From the IMG/VR virus record IMGVR_UViG_3300044608_001855, positions 1-45,180 of that record: a DNA stretch of 45,180 nt; one strand, given 5' to 3'. Shown piece by piece: positions 13,741-23,219 of this stretch. The notes under the pieces are model-generated. The model ran no database searches and had not been told where the DNA came from. It saw only the letters and a list, made by a program, of their open reading frames with translations. The position numbers and the translations under genes were made by a program. The DNA comes from a virus. Position 1 is the stretch's first letter. Each line of letters begins with the position of its first letter.

Positions 13741-14038
13741 CCCTGCCGCAATCCAGCGCAAGCCACCGCCGGCACTGGCCGTGGTCGATTGGTTACTGAC
13801 CGGCGCATCTGAGCAACAAGTACGCGAGGCCCTGCAGCAAAACTATCCCGACGCAGACGCCAACGCAGTTATGGCTTCCGTAAAATCACATCTTGCGGCG
13901 GCGGGCAATCCAGACGTTAACGCCGTCAAGGGCTGGGCAATTATGGCCTACCGCAGCCTCTATCAAAAGATGCTGGCAACGGGAGATTATGACGGATGCC
14001 GAAAGGTCATCAAAGAAATTACCCTGCTGGCAACATAA
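13727..14038 (+). CDS. Small protein between PLD-like and terminase genes
   Basis: 103 residues, ATG 13727, overlapping the preceding gene and ending one base before the next GTG. Mostly helical (VVDWLLTGASEQQVREALQQ; KGWAIMAYRSLYQKMLATGD, then YDGCRKVIKEITLLA). No family recognised; a packaging accessory or DNA-binding role is plausible from location. Confidence 0.65.
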   Translation: MTKADPAAIQRKPPPALAVVDWLLTGASEQQVREALQQNYPDADANAVMASVKSHLAAAGNPDVNAVKGWAIMAYRSLYQKMLATGDYDGCRKVIKEITLLAT

Positions 14039-14656
14039 GTGCTAATCACTCAAGCCGAGTTTGCCAGGCTGGCAGGCGTCAGCCGCAGCGCTGTCAAGCA
14101 AGCAATAAATAATGCTTTAATTACGGCAGTTGTAGAGCAAAACGGCAAGACTTTAATCGACAAAAACAAAGGGTTAAACCAATACAGAGCAAATAGCAGG
14201 CGCCAACGCAAGCCAGGGCAGCCGGCCGCCGTCTCGGAATCAACGCAGTCGCCAACACTGCAAGCCGATGGCCTGGAGCTCCTGAGCTGGGGACAAGCAG
14301 AAAACGCGCCAGCCGCGACGCCAAGCCCGCAGCCAGCAAAGTCGCCAGCGCCGACGCCGACGCATGCAGCCTTGCCCGAGTACGGCAAAAGCCGCGCCCG
14401 CTCAGAGTTCGAGAAGGCGAACCTGCTGGAGCTTACCCGCCTGGAAAAAGAAAAGGAACTGGTCTACCGAAAAGATTTTGAAGCGGCACAAGCAGCGGTC
14501 CTCACTAATCTTATGCTCGAGGCTTCTTCATTATCTAGGCGAATCAGAACAGACATACCGCACTTAACTCAGGAAGAGGTTGACAAAATTCAGGCAAGAA
14601 TTGATGATGTATTTGATAAAGTCTCAGAAATGACGTTTGAGGAGCTAGACGCATGA
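14039..14656 (+). CDS. Terminase small subunit, Nu1-like
   Basis: 205 residues from GTG 14039. The N-terminal winged-helix-like segment (ITQAEFARLAGVSRSAVKQA) matches the DNA-recognition part of Nu1-type small terminases. A Pro/Ala/Ser linker (about 60-115) leads to an alpha-helical C-terminus (RSEFEKANLLELTRLEKEKE; LSRRIRTDIPHL) expected for oligomerisation and contact with the large subunit. It recognises the phage genome for packaging. Four-base overlap with the large subunit (ATGA) indicates translational coupling. No Shine-Dalgarno is apparent before the GTG. Confidence 0.85.
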   Translation: MLITQAEFARLAGVSRSAVKQAINNALITAVVEQNGKTLIDKNKGLNQYRANSRRQRKPGQPAAVSESTQSPTLQADGLELLSWGQAENAPAATPSPQPAKSPAPTPTHAALPEYGKSRARSEFEKANLLELTRLEKEKELVYRKDFEAAQAAVLTNLMLEASSLSRRIRTDIPHLTQEEVDKIQARIDDVFDKVSEMTFEELDA

Positions 14657-16638
14657 TTACAAGAAGCAAGGCAGAAATCGCCAGAAAACTAGCAAGTCTG
14701 CTCAAGCCTAAAGAGAAGATAACTGCTCTTGAATTTGCCGAAAAATATGGTTACATTATTGACGATGCAAATGGAAGTCAAAAATTTAGACACAGACCTT
14801 ACCAACGCGATTGGTTTTTGGCAGCAACAGATCCTGAGGTTGTCTGCATGGTATGCCAAAAACCATCCCGTGTCGGATGGTCCGAGTTTATCAAACAGCT
14901 TATACAGTTCTTCTCGTTTTGGCGCCCGTCTAAGATTATGGTGGTGCAACCTACAGACTCGGAAGTTGCAGCCTATAGCAAGGAAGACATTGACCCACTC
15001 TTTCGTGAAAACACAGGCGTGCCAGTGCTTGCCGGACTGCTAAGCAACAAAAAATCCAAAAATGACGCTCGGAATAGTTACAACTTTAAGCAATTAACTA
15101 ATGGAACAATCATTCATCTTGTCAATGCCGCAACGCCACGATCGGCTCGGCGTGTTGCACGTAATGTGATACTTTTTGAAGAGCCTGCAGCTTATGACAG
15201 CCCAGAAGGGGATACGATAGACGGCTTTTTGCAACGTGCCGGCACATTTTGGGATCCATTTTTTACGATTGGCGGCACTCCAGTCTCTCCGAATGATTAT
15301 ATGGATCAATGCTTTAAAAAAGGTGATCAACAATTTAGATATTATCCTTGTCCACATTGTTGCCATTATCAGCAACTAGCCTGGTCGCAATTTATTAAAG
15401 AGGGTGAAAATGCTGGGAAAGTCGAGTGTGAAAACTGCAAGACTCCTATTGAATATCGTTTTCTAGGCTGGATGGATGCCCGCGCAGGTTGGGCCTGTCC
15501 TTTGGGCCTTGACCGTTCACGTCAAATCCTGCGCGACGGTGTGCCTATCTGGCGTTCGCAGCAGATCGGTCCAGGAATGAGCTATCACCCTGCAGCTGCG
15601 TGGCCTGAGTTGGTTATCAGGTATCAGAACGCACTTGAACAGCTCCGGCTCGGAAACACAGATCCTATGCAGACGTTCCATAACACAGATTTAGGCATCC
15701 CTTGGCAAGACACTCTCGCGGCACAAATCAGCGCAGACGGCTTAGCAGGTCGAAGGCTTCAGGCTGAGCATGGTAACGGCTATGGACCTACGTCTGATCG
15801 TCCAGAGTGGCGCATTCCAAATGGTGTCCTGCTCATCACTGCTGGCGGAGACACTCAAGGCGGCGGCGGAACTGCTGGCCAGCGCCTCGTGGTGACCATT
15901 TGGGGTTGGGGTCGTGGTGAGGAAGGCTGGCACTTGGGCCATTTTGTTGTTGAGGGTGACCCGCAGGATCCCGAAATTCTCTCGCAACTTGACCAAATTG
16001 CGTCAACAACGTGGCTACGTGAGGATGGCGCTCGATTGACGATGGCTCGCGGGCTTCAGGATGAGGGCGGCATCGAAGCCTCTATGCACGCGATTCGTTC
16101 GCATTTTTCTTCCGGGCCTGGCCTTTGGTCACCCTGCAGGGGTGCTCCACAGGATGGAAAGCCGTTGCTGGGGAAACCGTTTGCAGCGGATGTGGATTAC
16201 AAGGGCCGACGTGTGGCAAAGGGAATAGAGGTGCATTGGATCGGCTATCAGGAGAGCGTCAAGCACCTGCAAGCGCGCCTTCGCGTGCCAACCCCTGGCC
16301 CTGGCTATCTGCATTTGGGAAATGCCACCATTTCTACAGATCAGTTTTTGGCAGAGCTGTTTCCCTGGCGCCGCGTGCCTGTGCGCAAGGGTGCTCAGAC
16401 CTTCTATCGCTGGGGTGATCCGCCGGCAGGTCATCGAGACGAAGCGGGCGACTGCACACGTTACGCAATCGCAGCGCGAGAGCTGGTGGCACGGCGTTAC
16501 AACCGGGCAACGATGTGGGACCAGCTGGAGGCCGCGGCCCTGGCGACGATTGGTCCGCGTCAAGAGGCCGGACAAGTCAAGCTGACACGCGAAAGCACAT
16601 GGCTCCCCAGCAATCGCAAAAACTGGCTGTCGCGGTAG
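14653..16638 (+). CDS. Terminase large subunit, lambda gpA-like
   Basis: 661 residues, usual for the GpA family. It pumps DNA into the prohead with ATP and cuts it. The ATPase P-loop variant QKPSRVGWSE is near residues 69-78, Walker B VILFEEPAAYD near 171, and the coupling motif GGTPVSPND about 35 residues later. A zinc-ribbon-like CPHCCHY...CENCKTP lies near 232-260. The nuclease domain begins at ITAGGDTQGGGG near 394 (first acidic residue) and continues with GWGRGEEGWHLGHF. AT-richer than the early genes, as are the W and portal genes. Confidence 0.94.
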   Translation: MITRSKAEIARKLASLLKPKEKITALEFAEKYGYIIDDANGSQKFRHRPYQRDWFLAATDPEVVCMVCQKPSRVGWSEFIKQLIQFFSFWRPSKIMVVQPTDSEVAAYSKEDIDPLFRENTGVPVLAGLLSNKKSKNDARNSYNFKQLTNGTIIHLVNAATPRSARRVARNVILFEEPAAYDSPEGDTIDGFLQRAGTFWDPFFTIGGTPVSPNDYMDQCFKKGDQQFRYYPCPHCCHYQQLAWSQFIKEGENAGKVECENCKTPIEYRFLGWMDARAGWACPLGLDRSRQILRDGVPIWRSQQIGPGMSYHPAAAWPELVIRYQNALEQLRLGNTDPMQTFHNTDLGIPWQDTLAAQISADGLAGRRLQAEHGNGYGPTSDRPEWRIPNGVLLITAGGDTQGGGGTAGQRLVVTIWGWGRGEEGWHLGHFVVEGDPQDPEILSQLDQIASTTWLREDGARLTMARGLQDEGGIEASMHAIRSHFSSGPGLWSPCRGAPQDGKPLLGKPFAADVDYKGRRVAKGIEVHWIGYQESVKHLQARLRVPTPGPGYLHLGNATISTDQFLAELFPWRRVPVRKGAQTFYRWGDPPAGHRDEAGDCTRYAIAARELVARRYNRATMWDQLEAAALATIGPRQEAGQVKLTRESTWLPSNRKNWLSR

Positions 16639-16647
16639 AATCCAGGC

Positions 16648-16851
16648 ATGGCCTACACATCTCAAGATCTTGCCAACCTGCGCCAGGCCATTGCTGAGGG
16701 CGTGCAGCGCGTCAAGTTTTCCGATGGTCGGGAGCTTGTTTATAGATCACTCGATGAGATGAGAAGAATTGAAGCAAGCATGTCAGCAGAGCTTGAGCCA
16801 ACTCAGAATGTACAGTTGAGACGCCATTACTTTACTCCCAAGAGAATATAA
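16648..16851 (+). CDS. Head-tail connector, gpW-like
   Basis: 67 residues, matching the length and plan of lambda gpW (68 residues): two helices around a short beta hairpin (LRQAIAEGVQRVKFSDGREL-VYRS-LDEMRRIEASMSAEL) and a C-terminal tail. gpW binds beneath the portal after DNA packaging. Its position between terminase and portal is exactly that of W in lambda. The stop overlaps the portal start by one base. Confidence 0.85.
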   Translation: MAYTSQDLANLRQAIAEGVQRVKFSDGRELVYRSLDEMRRIEASMSAELEPTQNVQLRRHYFTPKRI

Positions 16852-18272
16852 TGAGCAAAAAACCCAAAAAAACAAGAATTCAAGCCATTTCTAGGCCTTT
16901 GGCTGTCTTTGAGGCCGCAAAAGACTCTAGGAGAACTTCTGGCTGGTATGCAAGCTCTGGAGGACCAAATGTTGACGTGCGGTCTGCTTGGAGTTGGCTA
17001 GTCAAGCGCCATCAAGATCTTGTCGACAATGATGGTTATGCCAAAAAAGCTGTAGGCGTAATTGTTAACAGCTGGATTGGTGATGGTATTATGTCAACGC
17101 CAACAAACACGGCAAAACGTTATAGCAAGCTCTGGCAATCATGGTGCGATGAGCCAATGTCAGACTTTTACGAGAAGCGTAATTGGTACGGCAACCAAGC
17201 AAGCGGCGCCAGGACTACTGCAGTTCGCGGAGCTGTGCTTATCAGGCGTAGAGTTTATCCAGAGCTACTGGAACGCTACGGACTGGTTCCTCTTCAGGTG
17301 CAGTTGCTTGAGCCTGATTGGCTAGACTTTAGCAAGGACAATGGCTATGATATAATTTTTGGCCAGCAATACGACCAAGCGGGAAGGCTGCAAGGATACT
17401 GGATCAGAGACAAGCACCCTGGCGAATCCATGCTGGGAACTGGGATTAGGCTGCAAAGCACCTTTGTCCCAAAGGACGAGATTGCCTTGCATTTTGAAGA
17501 CTTACGCACGGGCGCGAGAATGGGTATCCCCTTTGGGACTGCAGCTATCTTGACACTTCGTGATATGGGAGATACAAGAATAGCTCAACAAATGAAAGAT
17601 AAGATCTCTGCTTGCTTCTTTGGTGTTACAACAGACAGCGAAGGCCAACCAAGCTCAACAAATCAGGAGGAAATCTTTGAGGGTATAGAGCCGGGAATGA
17701 ATTATCAGCTTCCGCCCGGAAAAGGATTCCAGGCGTTTACCCCCCCAGGCTCAGGCGACTTTAAGTCAACCCATAAAGTTTATGCGCAGGGTGTTGCAGC
17801 TGCTTACGAGATCACTTACGAAGCGCTTACAGGTGATCTTTCTGATGTGAACTACAGCAGCATGAGGGGGGGATGGCTTGAGTTTTCGCGACGTGTTGCG
17901 CATCTGCGCGGCAATATCACCTATCCCGGAATGTTGTCTCCTGTTTGCCGTTGGCATGATGAACTAGCCCGCATGGCGGGTCTACTTAAAGGCCCTCGGG
18001 TTCAGTGGTCGCACACGCCACCCCGGCGCGAAATGATGGACCCAACCAAAGAAATACCGGCGTTGATTGAAGCCATCCAAGCAGGGATTATGAGCCTGTC
18101 TGAGGTTCACAGGTCTTACGGATTCATTCCGGAGCAGGTCCTTGAAGAGCTGGGTCAGGACCTGGCCGCTGCACGATCGAAGGGGCTGACCCTGTCAGTG
18201 GACCTGGCGGCTCAGGCCCCGGCTGGCGCACAACGCCAGGAATCTTCTACAGTTGCTGCGCCAGAGCCTTAG
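16851..18272 (+). CDS. Portal protein, lambda gpB-like
   Basis: 473 residues. The lambda-type portal signature is clear: a basic N-terminus, RTSGWYASSGGPNVDVRSAW near residues 29-48, RHQDLVDNDGYAKKAVGVIV, and NSWIGDGI. In the C-terminal half, YEALTGDLSDVNYSSMRGG is the most recognisable portal motif. The protein forms the ring through which DNA enters and to which the tail attaches. The next gene, the protease-capsid fusion, follows after two bases, as B-C does in lambda. Confidence 0.93.
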   Translation: MSKKPKKTRIQAISRPLAVFEAAKDSRRTSGWYASSGGPNVDVRSAWSWLVKRHQDLVDNDGYAKKAVGVIVNSWIGDGIMSTPTNTAKRYSKLWQSWCDEPMSDFYEKRNWYGNQASGARTTAVRGAVLIRRRVYPELLERYGLVPLQVQLLEPDWLDFSKDNGYDIIFGQQYDQAGRLQGYWIRDKHPGESMLGTGIRLQSTFVPKDEIALHFEDLRTGARMGIPFGTAAILTLRDMGDTRIAQQMKDKISACFFGVTTDSEGQPSSTNQEEIFEGIEPGMNYQLPPGKGFQAFTPPGSGDFKSTHKVYAQGVAAAYEITYEALTGDLSDVNYSSMRGGWLEFSRRVAHLRGNITYPGMLSPVCRWHDELARMAGLLKGPRVQWSHTPPRREMMDPTKEIPALIEAIQAGIMSLSEVHRSYGFIPEQVLEELGQDLAAARSKGLTLSVDLAAQAPAGAQRQESSTVAAPEP

Positions 18273-18274
18273 CA

Positions 18275-20302
18275 ATGTCTGACATCTTTCTCTATGGCGA
18301 CATCGGCCTTGACGTTACCGTTCAAGAGCTGGGGGAGCATTTGACGCAGGGAGGCGGGCGTGACCTGACTCTCAACGTGTTCTCCTATGGCGGAGACGCT
18401 TCACAGGGGCTGGCCATGTACAACATGCTCCAAAGGTATGGCGGCAAGATCACGGCGCATATTGACGGCGTTGTAGCCAGCGCCGGAACCCTCCCGGTCA
18501 TGGCGGCGGATCGTGTTCTGATGCCCAGCAATGCCCTGATGATGATCCACGACCCATGGTCAGGCGTCAGTGGCAATGCAGCCAGCCTGCGGACCAAGGC
18601 GGAGCAGTTGGAGGCATACTCAGCAAGCTATCGAGAGGCCTACGTCAGGCGGTCTAAGCGGTCCGACGCGGAGGTGAGCGCGTGGATGAGCGCCAACAAA
18701 GGCAGCGGGACATGGTTTACGGCTCAACAGGCGTTGGATGCTGGTCTGATTGATGAGATCTCAGCCCCGGCCAAAATTCGAGCGGAAGCACCGCGAGTGG
18801 ATTTATCGCTGATTCAGAGGCTTGGGGAAGCGCCAGAGACACTTAAATACTGGATACAGGCTAAAGTGGCGACAGTACAACAACAGGAAATGGACCCGGA
18901 AACCCAGGCCGTGGAAGCACCGGCCACAAACCAGCCGGCGGAGCTTTCCGCGACTGCGGTCACCGGAGTGCAGGCAGCTACTCCAGCCGTGCAGGCGGTC
19001 CCTGCGTCCCCTGCTGCCAGCGTGGAATCGTCTGAGCTGGCTCGTCTCCGTCGCGAAAATGACATCCGCACGGCTGCGGCACACGCTGGCCTGGCGCCGG
19101 ACAAGGTGCAGGCGCTGATTGACGGCGGCCAGCCCATGGCGCAAGTTGCCATCGAGATCATCAAGGCACAGGCCGCCGTTTCCGACGCCCTGGCGCCAAC
19201 CGCTGGCCATCCCGCCAGGTTGAAGGTTGTCCGAGATTCGGGCGACACTGTCAAGGCTGCCATTCAAGCCCGCTTGGAGCACCGCCTGAAGCCTGGCTCT
19301 GTAATGCCCGAGGAGGCCCGACAGTTCCGGGGTTGCAACCTGCTAGACCTGATCCGTGCGTCGATGGACATGCACGGTGTCAACCCGGTAGGTCGGAGCA
19401 AAACTGAGCTCGTTGTGTGGGCGCTTCATTCGACCTCTGACTTCCCGTTGTTGCTGGAAAATGCGGCCAACAAGACCCTCATGCCTGCGTATGAGGAGGA
19501 ACCGCACACCTGGCGCCAAATTGCCACACAGCGAAACCTGCCCGATTTTAAGGAGGCAAAATCTTACTCAATCGCGGCTGATTTAATTCCTAAAGAGTTA
19601 AAGGAAGGCGGCGAGTATGAGCTAGCAACCATGGCCGAAGGCCGCGCTTCCTGGCGTCTTTATACTTACGCCCGAAAACTTCTTCTGTCGCGAGAGATGA
19701 TCGTCAACGATGATCTCTCTGCCTTTGAAGAAGCGCTGCCGTTGTTTGGCCGAGGCTTCCGCCGCTTTGAGTCCAACACGATCTACAACCTGATCTCAAG
19801 CAACGCCGTAAGCGCTGAGGATAATGTGGCGCTGTTTGATGCTTCGCACAGCAACACAGGCACTGGCTCAATCTCAATTCCTTCTATTTCCGCTGGCAAA
19901 AAAGCCATGAGGAAACAGAAAGACCTGGCAGGCAACACCATTAACCTTGAGCCAGCTTTCCTGATGGGTCCTACTGATCTGGAAGACGAGATCCTTCAAT
20001 TCCTGTATCCAAACGGATACGCGCCCTCGGCTTTGACTGGCGCAAACGGCGTCCATCCTTATGTCGGGAAGATGCAGCCAATCATTGAGCCACGGCTTGA
20101 TGGCTCGGCGACCCAGTGGTATTTGGTGGCCTCTCCAAATCGCATTCCTGGGATCATGTTTGGTTACCTGGAAGACGAGCCTGGTCCCAACGTGACCAGT
20201 GAGACAACGCGCGATCCTGACGGGCTCAAGATCATGGCCCGCCTTGATTTTGGTTGTGCCATTCGCGACCACCGCGCCTTCTACCGCTCCAGCGGCACCT
20301 AA
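18275..20302 (+). CDS. ClpP-like prohead protease fused to major capsid protein
   Basis: 675 residues with three parts. Residues 1-170 form a ClpP-like serine protease: SYGGDASQG oxyanion region, VVASAGTLP with Ser69, and MIHDPWSG with His92. Residues about 170-320 are an Ala/Pro/Glu-rich, partly helical linker (SSELARLRRENDIRTAAAHA), likely the scaffold. Residues about 320-675 are a major capsid protein (ENAANKTLMPAYEEEPHTWR; EFESNTIY-like FRRFESNTIYNLISSNA; PTDLEDEILQFLYP). Such fusions are known in some phages. The protease would cut itself and the scaffold free during head maturation. AUG 18275 is two bases after the portal stop. Confidence 0.92.
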   Translation: MSDIFLYGDIGLDVTVQELGEHLTQGGGRDLTLNVFSYGGDASQGLAMYNMLQRYGGKITAHIDGVVASAGTLPVMAADRVLMPSNALMMIHDPWSGVSGNAASLRTKAEQLEAYSASYREAYVRRSKRSDAEVSAWMSANKGSGTWFTAQQALDAGLIDEISAPAKIRAEAPRVDLSLIQRLGEAPETLKYWIQAKVATVQQQEMDPETQAVEAPATNQPAELSATAVTGVQAATPAVQAVPASPAASVESSELARLRRENDIRTAAAHAGLAPDKVQALIDGGQPMAQVAIEIIKAQAAVSDALAPTAGHPARLKVVRDSGDTVKAAIQARLEHRLKPGSVMPEEARQFRGCNLLDLIRASMDMHGVNPVGRSKTELVVWALHSTSDFPLLLENAANKTLMPAYEEEPHTWRQIATQRNLPDFKEAKSYSIAADLIPKELKEGGEYELATMAEGRASWRLYTYARKLLLSREMIVNDDLSAFEEALPLFGRGFRRFESNTIYNLISSNAVSAEDNVALFDASHSNTGTGSISIPSISAGKKAMRKQKDLAGNTINLEPAFLMGPTDLEDEILQFLYPNGYAPSALTGANGVHPYVGKMQPIIEPRLDGSATQWYLVASPNRIPGIMFGYLEDEPGPNVTSETTRDPDGLKIMARLDFGCAIRDHRAFYRSSGT

Positions 20303-20334
20303 CCAAACAATTCACCATCACCAGGAGTCAAACC

Positions 20335-20676
20335 GTGAAAAATGCTGTCTACGAAGGTCATTCCTCACTTCCTCTGACCGCTCCTTATGCGGTCTCGTCG
20401 GGGGGTGGTGCGCTGATTGGCTCCATCGTTGGCATCGCTGTGGCCGATTTTGCCTCTGGCGCGATCGGCACTTTTATGCTCGATGGCACCTACACACACT
20501 CCAAGAACACAGGCGCCAGCACTGGCGGCGCACAAGGCGCCAAGGCTTATTGGGACAACACGGCGAAGAAATTCACTGCCGTTTCCACCAACAACACCCT
20601 GGCGGGAATCTTCTCAAAAACTTGCACGGATGCGGCTACGAGCTGCGAAGTGCGACTGAGCGGAGTGCCAGGCTAA
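20335..20676 (+). CDS. DUF2190-type capsid decoration protein
   Basis: 113 residues from GTG 20335, preceded by CAGGAG at a good distance. The longer frame back to 20254 overlaps the capsid gene and was rejected. The sequence shows the DUF2190 layout: YEGHSSLPLTAPYAVSSGGG at the start, IGSIVGIAVADFASGAIGT, then GAKAYWDNTAKKFTAVST and a C-terminal strand. In several phages such proteins coat the capsid. Position right after the capsid gene matches lambda gpD and relatives. Confidence 0.85.
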   Translation: MKNAVYEGHSSLPLTAPYAVSSGGGALIGSIVGIAVADFASGAIGTFMLDGTYTHSKNTGASTGGAQGAKAYWDNTAKKFTAVSTNNTLAGIFSKTCTDAATSCEVRLSGVPG

Positions 20677-21068
20677 TGGGTTGGGCCACCTTATCGGCAG
20701 CAGCTGACCGGGCGGCCCAGCGTCATTTGGGTGGAGTTGAGTATACATGCAACGGAATCACTGGGACCGGTTTTCTCTTAAGGAGAAGCCGGTTTCTTTT
20801 GGGTGAAGAGGCTATAAGCTTTCGCTGGTTTTTGACTGCACTTACAGCAGAAGCTGGTGATTTTTCCTATGGCAACACGCTAGTCGCAAATGGCCAAACG
20901 TTCACGGTTGAGTATCAACCTCAGCTGATTGAGGACGGGACATGGTGTGAAGTTCCGCTCAGCGATCCGATCACCCTGCCGCCAGAGCCTGTGATCATTC
21001 TCTACTTGACCACCCCAGCAGGGCTGGGCCTTACAACCCCTGCGGGAATCCCGATTGAGGTGATCTGA
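20676..21068 (+). CDS. Head-tail joining protein, gpFII-like
   Basis: 130 residues from ATG 20676 overlapping the previous stop (TAATG). After a short N-terminal helix (SAAADRAAQRHLG), the protein is beta-rich (EYTCNGITGTGFLLRRSRFL; YGNTLVANGQTFTVEYQPQL), much like FII-type stoppers that close the head-tail joint. Lambda gpFII is of similar size and sits in the same place. Sequence match is by pattern only, so other connector types remain possible. Confidence 0.6.
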   Translation: MGWATLSAAADRAAQRHLGGVEYTCNGITGTGFLLRRSRFLLGEEAISFRWFLTALTAEAGDFSYGNTLVANGQTFTVEYQPQLIEDGTWCEVPLSDPITLPPEPVIILYLTTPAGLGLTTPAGIPIEVI

Positions 21069-21069
21069 C

Positions 21070-22494
21070 ATGACTGCAAGACCCGGCTCGATCAGCAACC
21101 AGCCTGCAGCGGGCGCCCTCACCGGCACTGAGGCCCTGATTGTGGATCAGGAGCAGGGCGCCGTCATTGCGGCCACGGCCATGGTGGTGGGGCAGTCCTA
21201 CCGAATCGTCAGCATCGGGACCACGAACTGGCAGACAGCAGGAGCACCATCCGGAGCGGTTGTCGGCACGCTGTTCACCTGTGAAGCGGTGGGCACCGGC
21301 ACGGGCACGGCTCAGCGGGTGGATGGTCGGCGGCTGGCGGCCAGTGCGCTGTCAGCGTGGATTCTGCAGACGGCAGGAGGGCAGTTCCAGCCGCTCGATG
21401 CTGACCTGACGTCGCTGGCAGCCGTGGCGGCGCAGACGAACTATGGCAGGGCCTTCCTGGCGCTGGTGGATCAGGCCGGGGCCAGGGATTACATCGGAAT
21501 CGGCACCGATGACACCCTGACGCTCACAGGTCTCACGGTTAGCGGACTCCTGCAGGCGAGCCACATCCACGGAAACATTGCAGGCTCGGTCTACGCGCAC
21601 GTCAAAAACGTGTCGGGTGTCTCCCTGGCAGCCGGGACACCGCTGCGAATCACAGGCACGGTGGGCAACACCACCACGCTGGAGGTGGTGGCAGCGGACG
21701 CGGCAAGCGGGGCGACAATGCCAGCGCTGTTCGTGCTCTCCGAGGCGCTGGCGAACAACGGCGAGGGCCACGCGACCATTGCGGGCGAGATCACGGGGTT
21801 GAACACTGCCGGCCTGACGCCTGGAGCGGCCCTGTGGGTGCCCGTCGGCGGTGGCCCGGTCACCGCGACACGGCCAGCGGCCAATGCTCAGCAAGTGGCG
21901 ACGGTGGGGCGGGCGCACGCGAGCACGGGTTCCATCCATGTGTTGCCTTGGCCGGTGGAGGATCCCCGGGTGAGCCAGGCGGATGCAGAGGCGGGCAGCT
22001 CGACCGGGTTTAGCCTGTGGTCACCCGAGCGGTGGCGGCAGGCGGTTGCAGCGTGGTGGCTGACCGTCAGCTCCTCGGTTGGCCGGGCGGTGGTGGGAGC
22101 GGTTGATGCAGCTGCGGCGCGGTCGGCGATCGGTGCGGCATCGACGAGCGTTGTTTCGCCGTCTACAGCAGGCCTGGCCCCGGCGACTGGATTCGGCACG
22201 ATCACCTATGCCAGTAGCGTGACACTGGATCTGGCAGCGCGGGATGGGCAGGTGGCCACGATCACCCTGACCGCCTCGCTGGAGCTGACCACCAGCAACC
22301 TGGCAAACGGGCGCAGGACCGGCCTGAGGCTGATTCCTGGCGCCAGCAGTCGAACCCTCACGTTTCCCACAGATTGGGTCTTCGTTTCTGCCAAGCCGGC
22401 CAGTATTCCGGCGAACAAGGTCGCGCGATTGTCGATCGAGTGCCACGGGACGACGAACGCGGATGTTGTAGCTGCCATTGCTATTCAGCCATGA
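21070..22494 (+). CDS. Tail fibre-like virion protein
   Basis: 474 residues. Low-complexity, Ala/Gly/Thr-rich beta sequence. Fibre-type N-terminal words (GSISNQPAAGALTGTEAL; SYRIVSIGTTNWQTAGAPSG) are followed by a middle with KNVSGVSLAAGTPLRITGTV, found in phage fibre and cyanophage structural proteins, and a C-terminal beta domain with TLDLAARDGQVATITLTAS. Such proteins form trimeric fibres that contact the host. It lies between head-completion and tail-terminator genes, an unusual place for fibres, and overlaps the next gene by ATGA. Confidence 0.72.
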   Translation: MTARPGSISNQPAAGALTGTEALIVDQEQGAVIAATAMVVGQSYRIVSIGTTNWQTAGAPSGAVVGTLFTCEAVGTGTGTAQRVDGRRLAASALSAWILQTAGGQFQPLDADLTSLAAVAAQTNYGRAFLALVDQAGARDYIGIGTDDTLTLTGLTVSGLLQASHIHGNIAGSVYAHVKNVSGVSLAAGTPLRITGTVGNTTTLEVVAADAASGATMPALFVLSEALANNGEGHATIAGEITGLNTAGLTPGAALWVPVGGGPVTATRPAANAQQVATVGRAHASTGSIHVLPWPVEDPRVSQADAEAGSSTGFSLWSPERWRQAVAAWWLTVSSSVGRAVVGAVDAAAARSAIGAASTSVVSPSTAGLAPATGFGTITYASSVTLDLAARDGQVATITLTASLELTTSNLANGRRTGLRLIPGASSRTLTFPTDWVFVSAKPASIPANKVARLSIECHGTTNADVVAAIAIQP

Positions 22495-23219
22495 ACGATC
22501 TGATCCGACTGAACCCCCTCCGCTGGCCCTACAGCCTGCAGCAGCTCCGCGAGGATGAGCCAAGCCGCTCGTTCAGCTCCAACCCGAGCAACCTCGAACT
22601 GGCGCACTACGAAGTGTTTCGCGTGCAGCCCCAGCCGCAACCAAATGGCTACGACCCGGCGACGCAAAAGGTCCTGGAGGTGCAGCCGATCGAGCAGGGC
22701 GGCCTGTGGCTTCAGCAATGGGAGGTGGTAACGATGACCGCCGCCGAGGCCGAGGCCTACTACCGGGCAACACATCCGCCTCGCTGGCTGGAGTTTGCCG
22801 CTGCCCTGCCGCCTGCGGTGGATCAACTGTTGCGAGCTGCCTGGGAAGCGAGCCCCAGGTTGAAAGATCTGCTCAGCATCGGACTGGGAAAGGCCTCTGA
22901 CGGAGACTCTCGTGTGTTTCTGTCTGCCTGGCAGACCGCGCGTGGCGGTGGATTGATCCCGCCCGTGCTGGTCACAGAGCTGCAGATGCTGGCGACAGAG
23001 TTCGACCTGCCTGCTGAGTTTGTGGCCGGGCTGGCGGGACCTCAGCAGTTCTGGGCCTGGCCTGAGACTCCCCAGCGTGGCCACGAATGGACCGGCCCCG
23101 ATGGCTCGCGGTGGGTGTGGGATCAACCACGCCTGGCGGATGGCACCTACGCGCCAGATGATCCGTCAACGGCGGAGGTGGAATCAGCGCTCCAGTGGCT
23201 GCCGGTGGAGGTGAAGTAA
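22491..23219 (+). CDS. Possible tail fibre assembly protein
   Basis: 242 residues from ATG 22491. The N-terminus (LNPLRWPYSLQQLREDEPSR, then SFSSNPSNLELAHYEVFRVQ) follows the pattern seen at the start of phage fibre-assembly-type proteins (YPYS..qLR.d.P..SFp......LA...v..V). A middle helical region of unknown type and a Trp-rich C-terminus (WAWPETPQRGHEWTGPDGSR) follow. Its place between two fibre-type genes fits a chaperone or fibre-attachment role. A structural role in the fibre is the alternative. Confidence 0.6.
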   Translation: MNDLIRLNPLRWPYSLQQLREDEPSRSFSSNPSNLELAHYEVFRVQPQPQPNGYDPATQKVLEVQPIEQGGLWLQQWEVVTMTAAEAEAYYRATHPPRWLEFAAALPPAVDQLLRAAWEASPRLKDLLSIGLGKASDGDSRVFLSAWQTARGGGLIPPVLVTELQMLATEFDLPAEFVAGLAGPQQFWAWPETPQRGHEWTGPDGSRWVWDQPRLADGTYAPDDPSTAEVESALQWLPVEVK

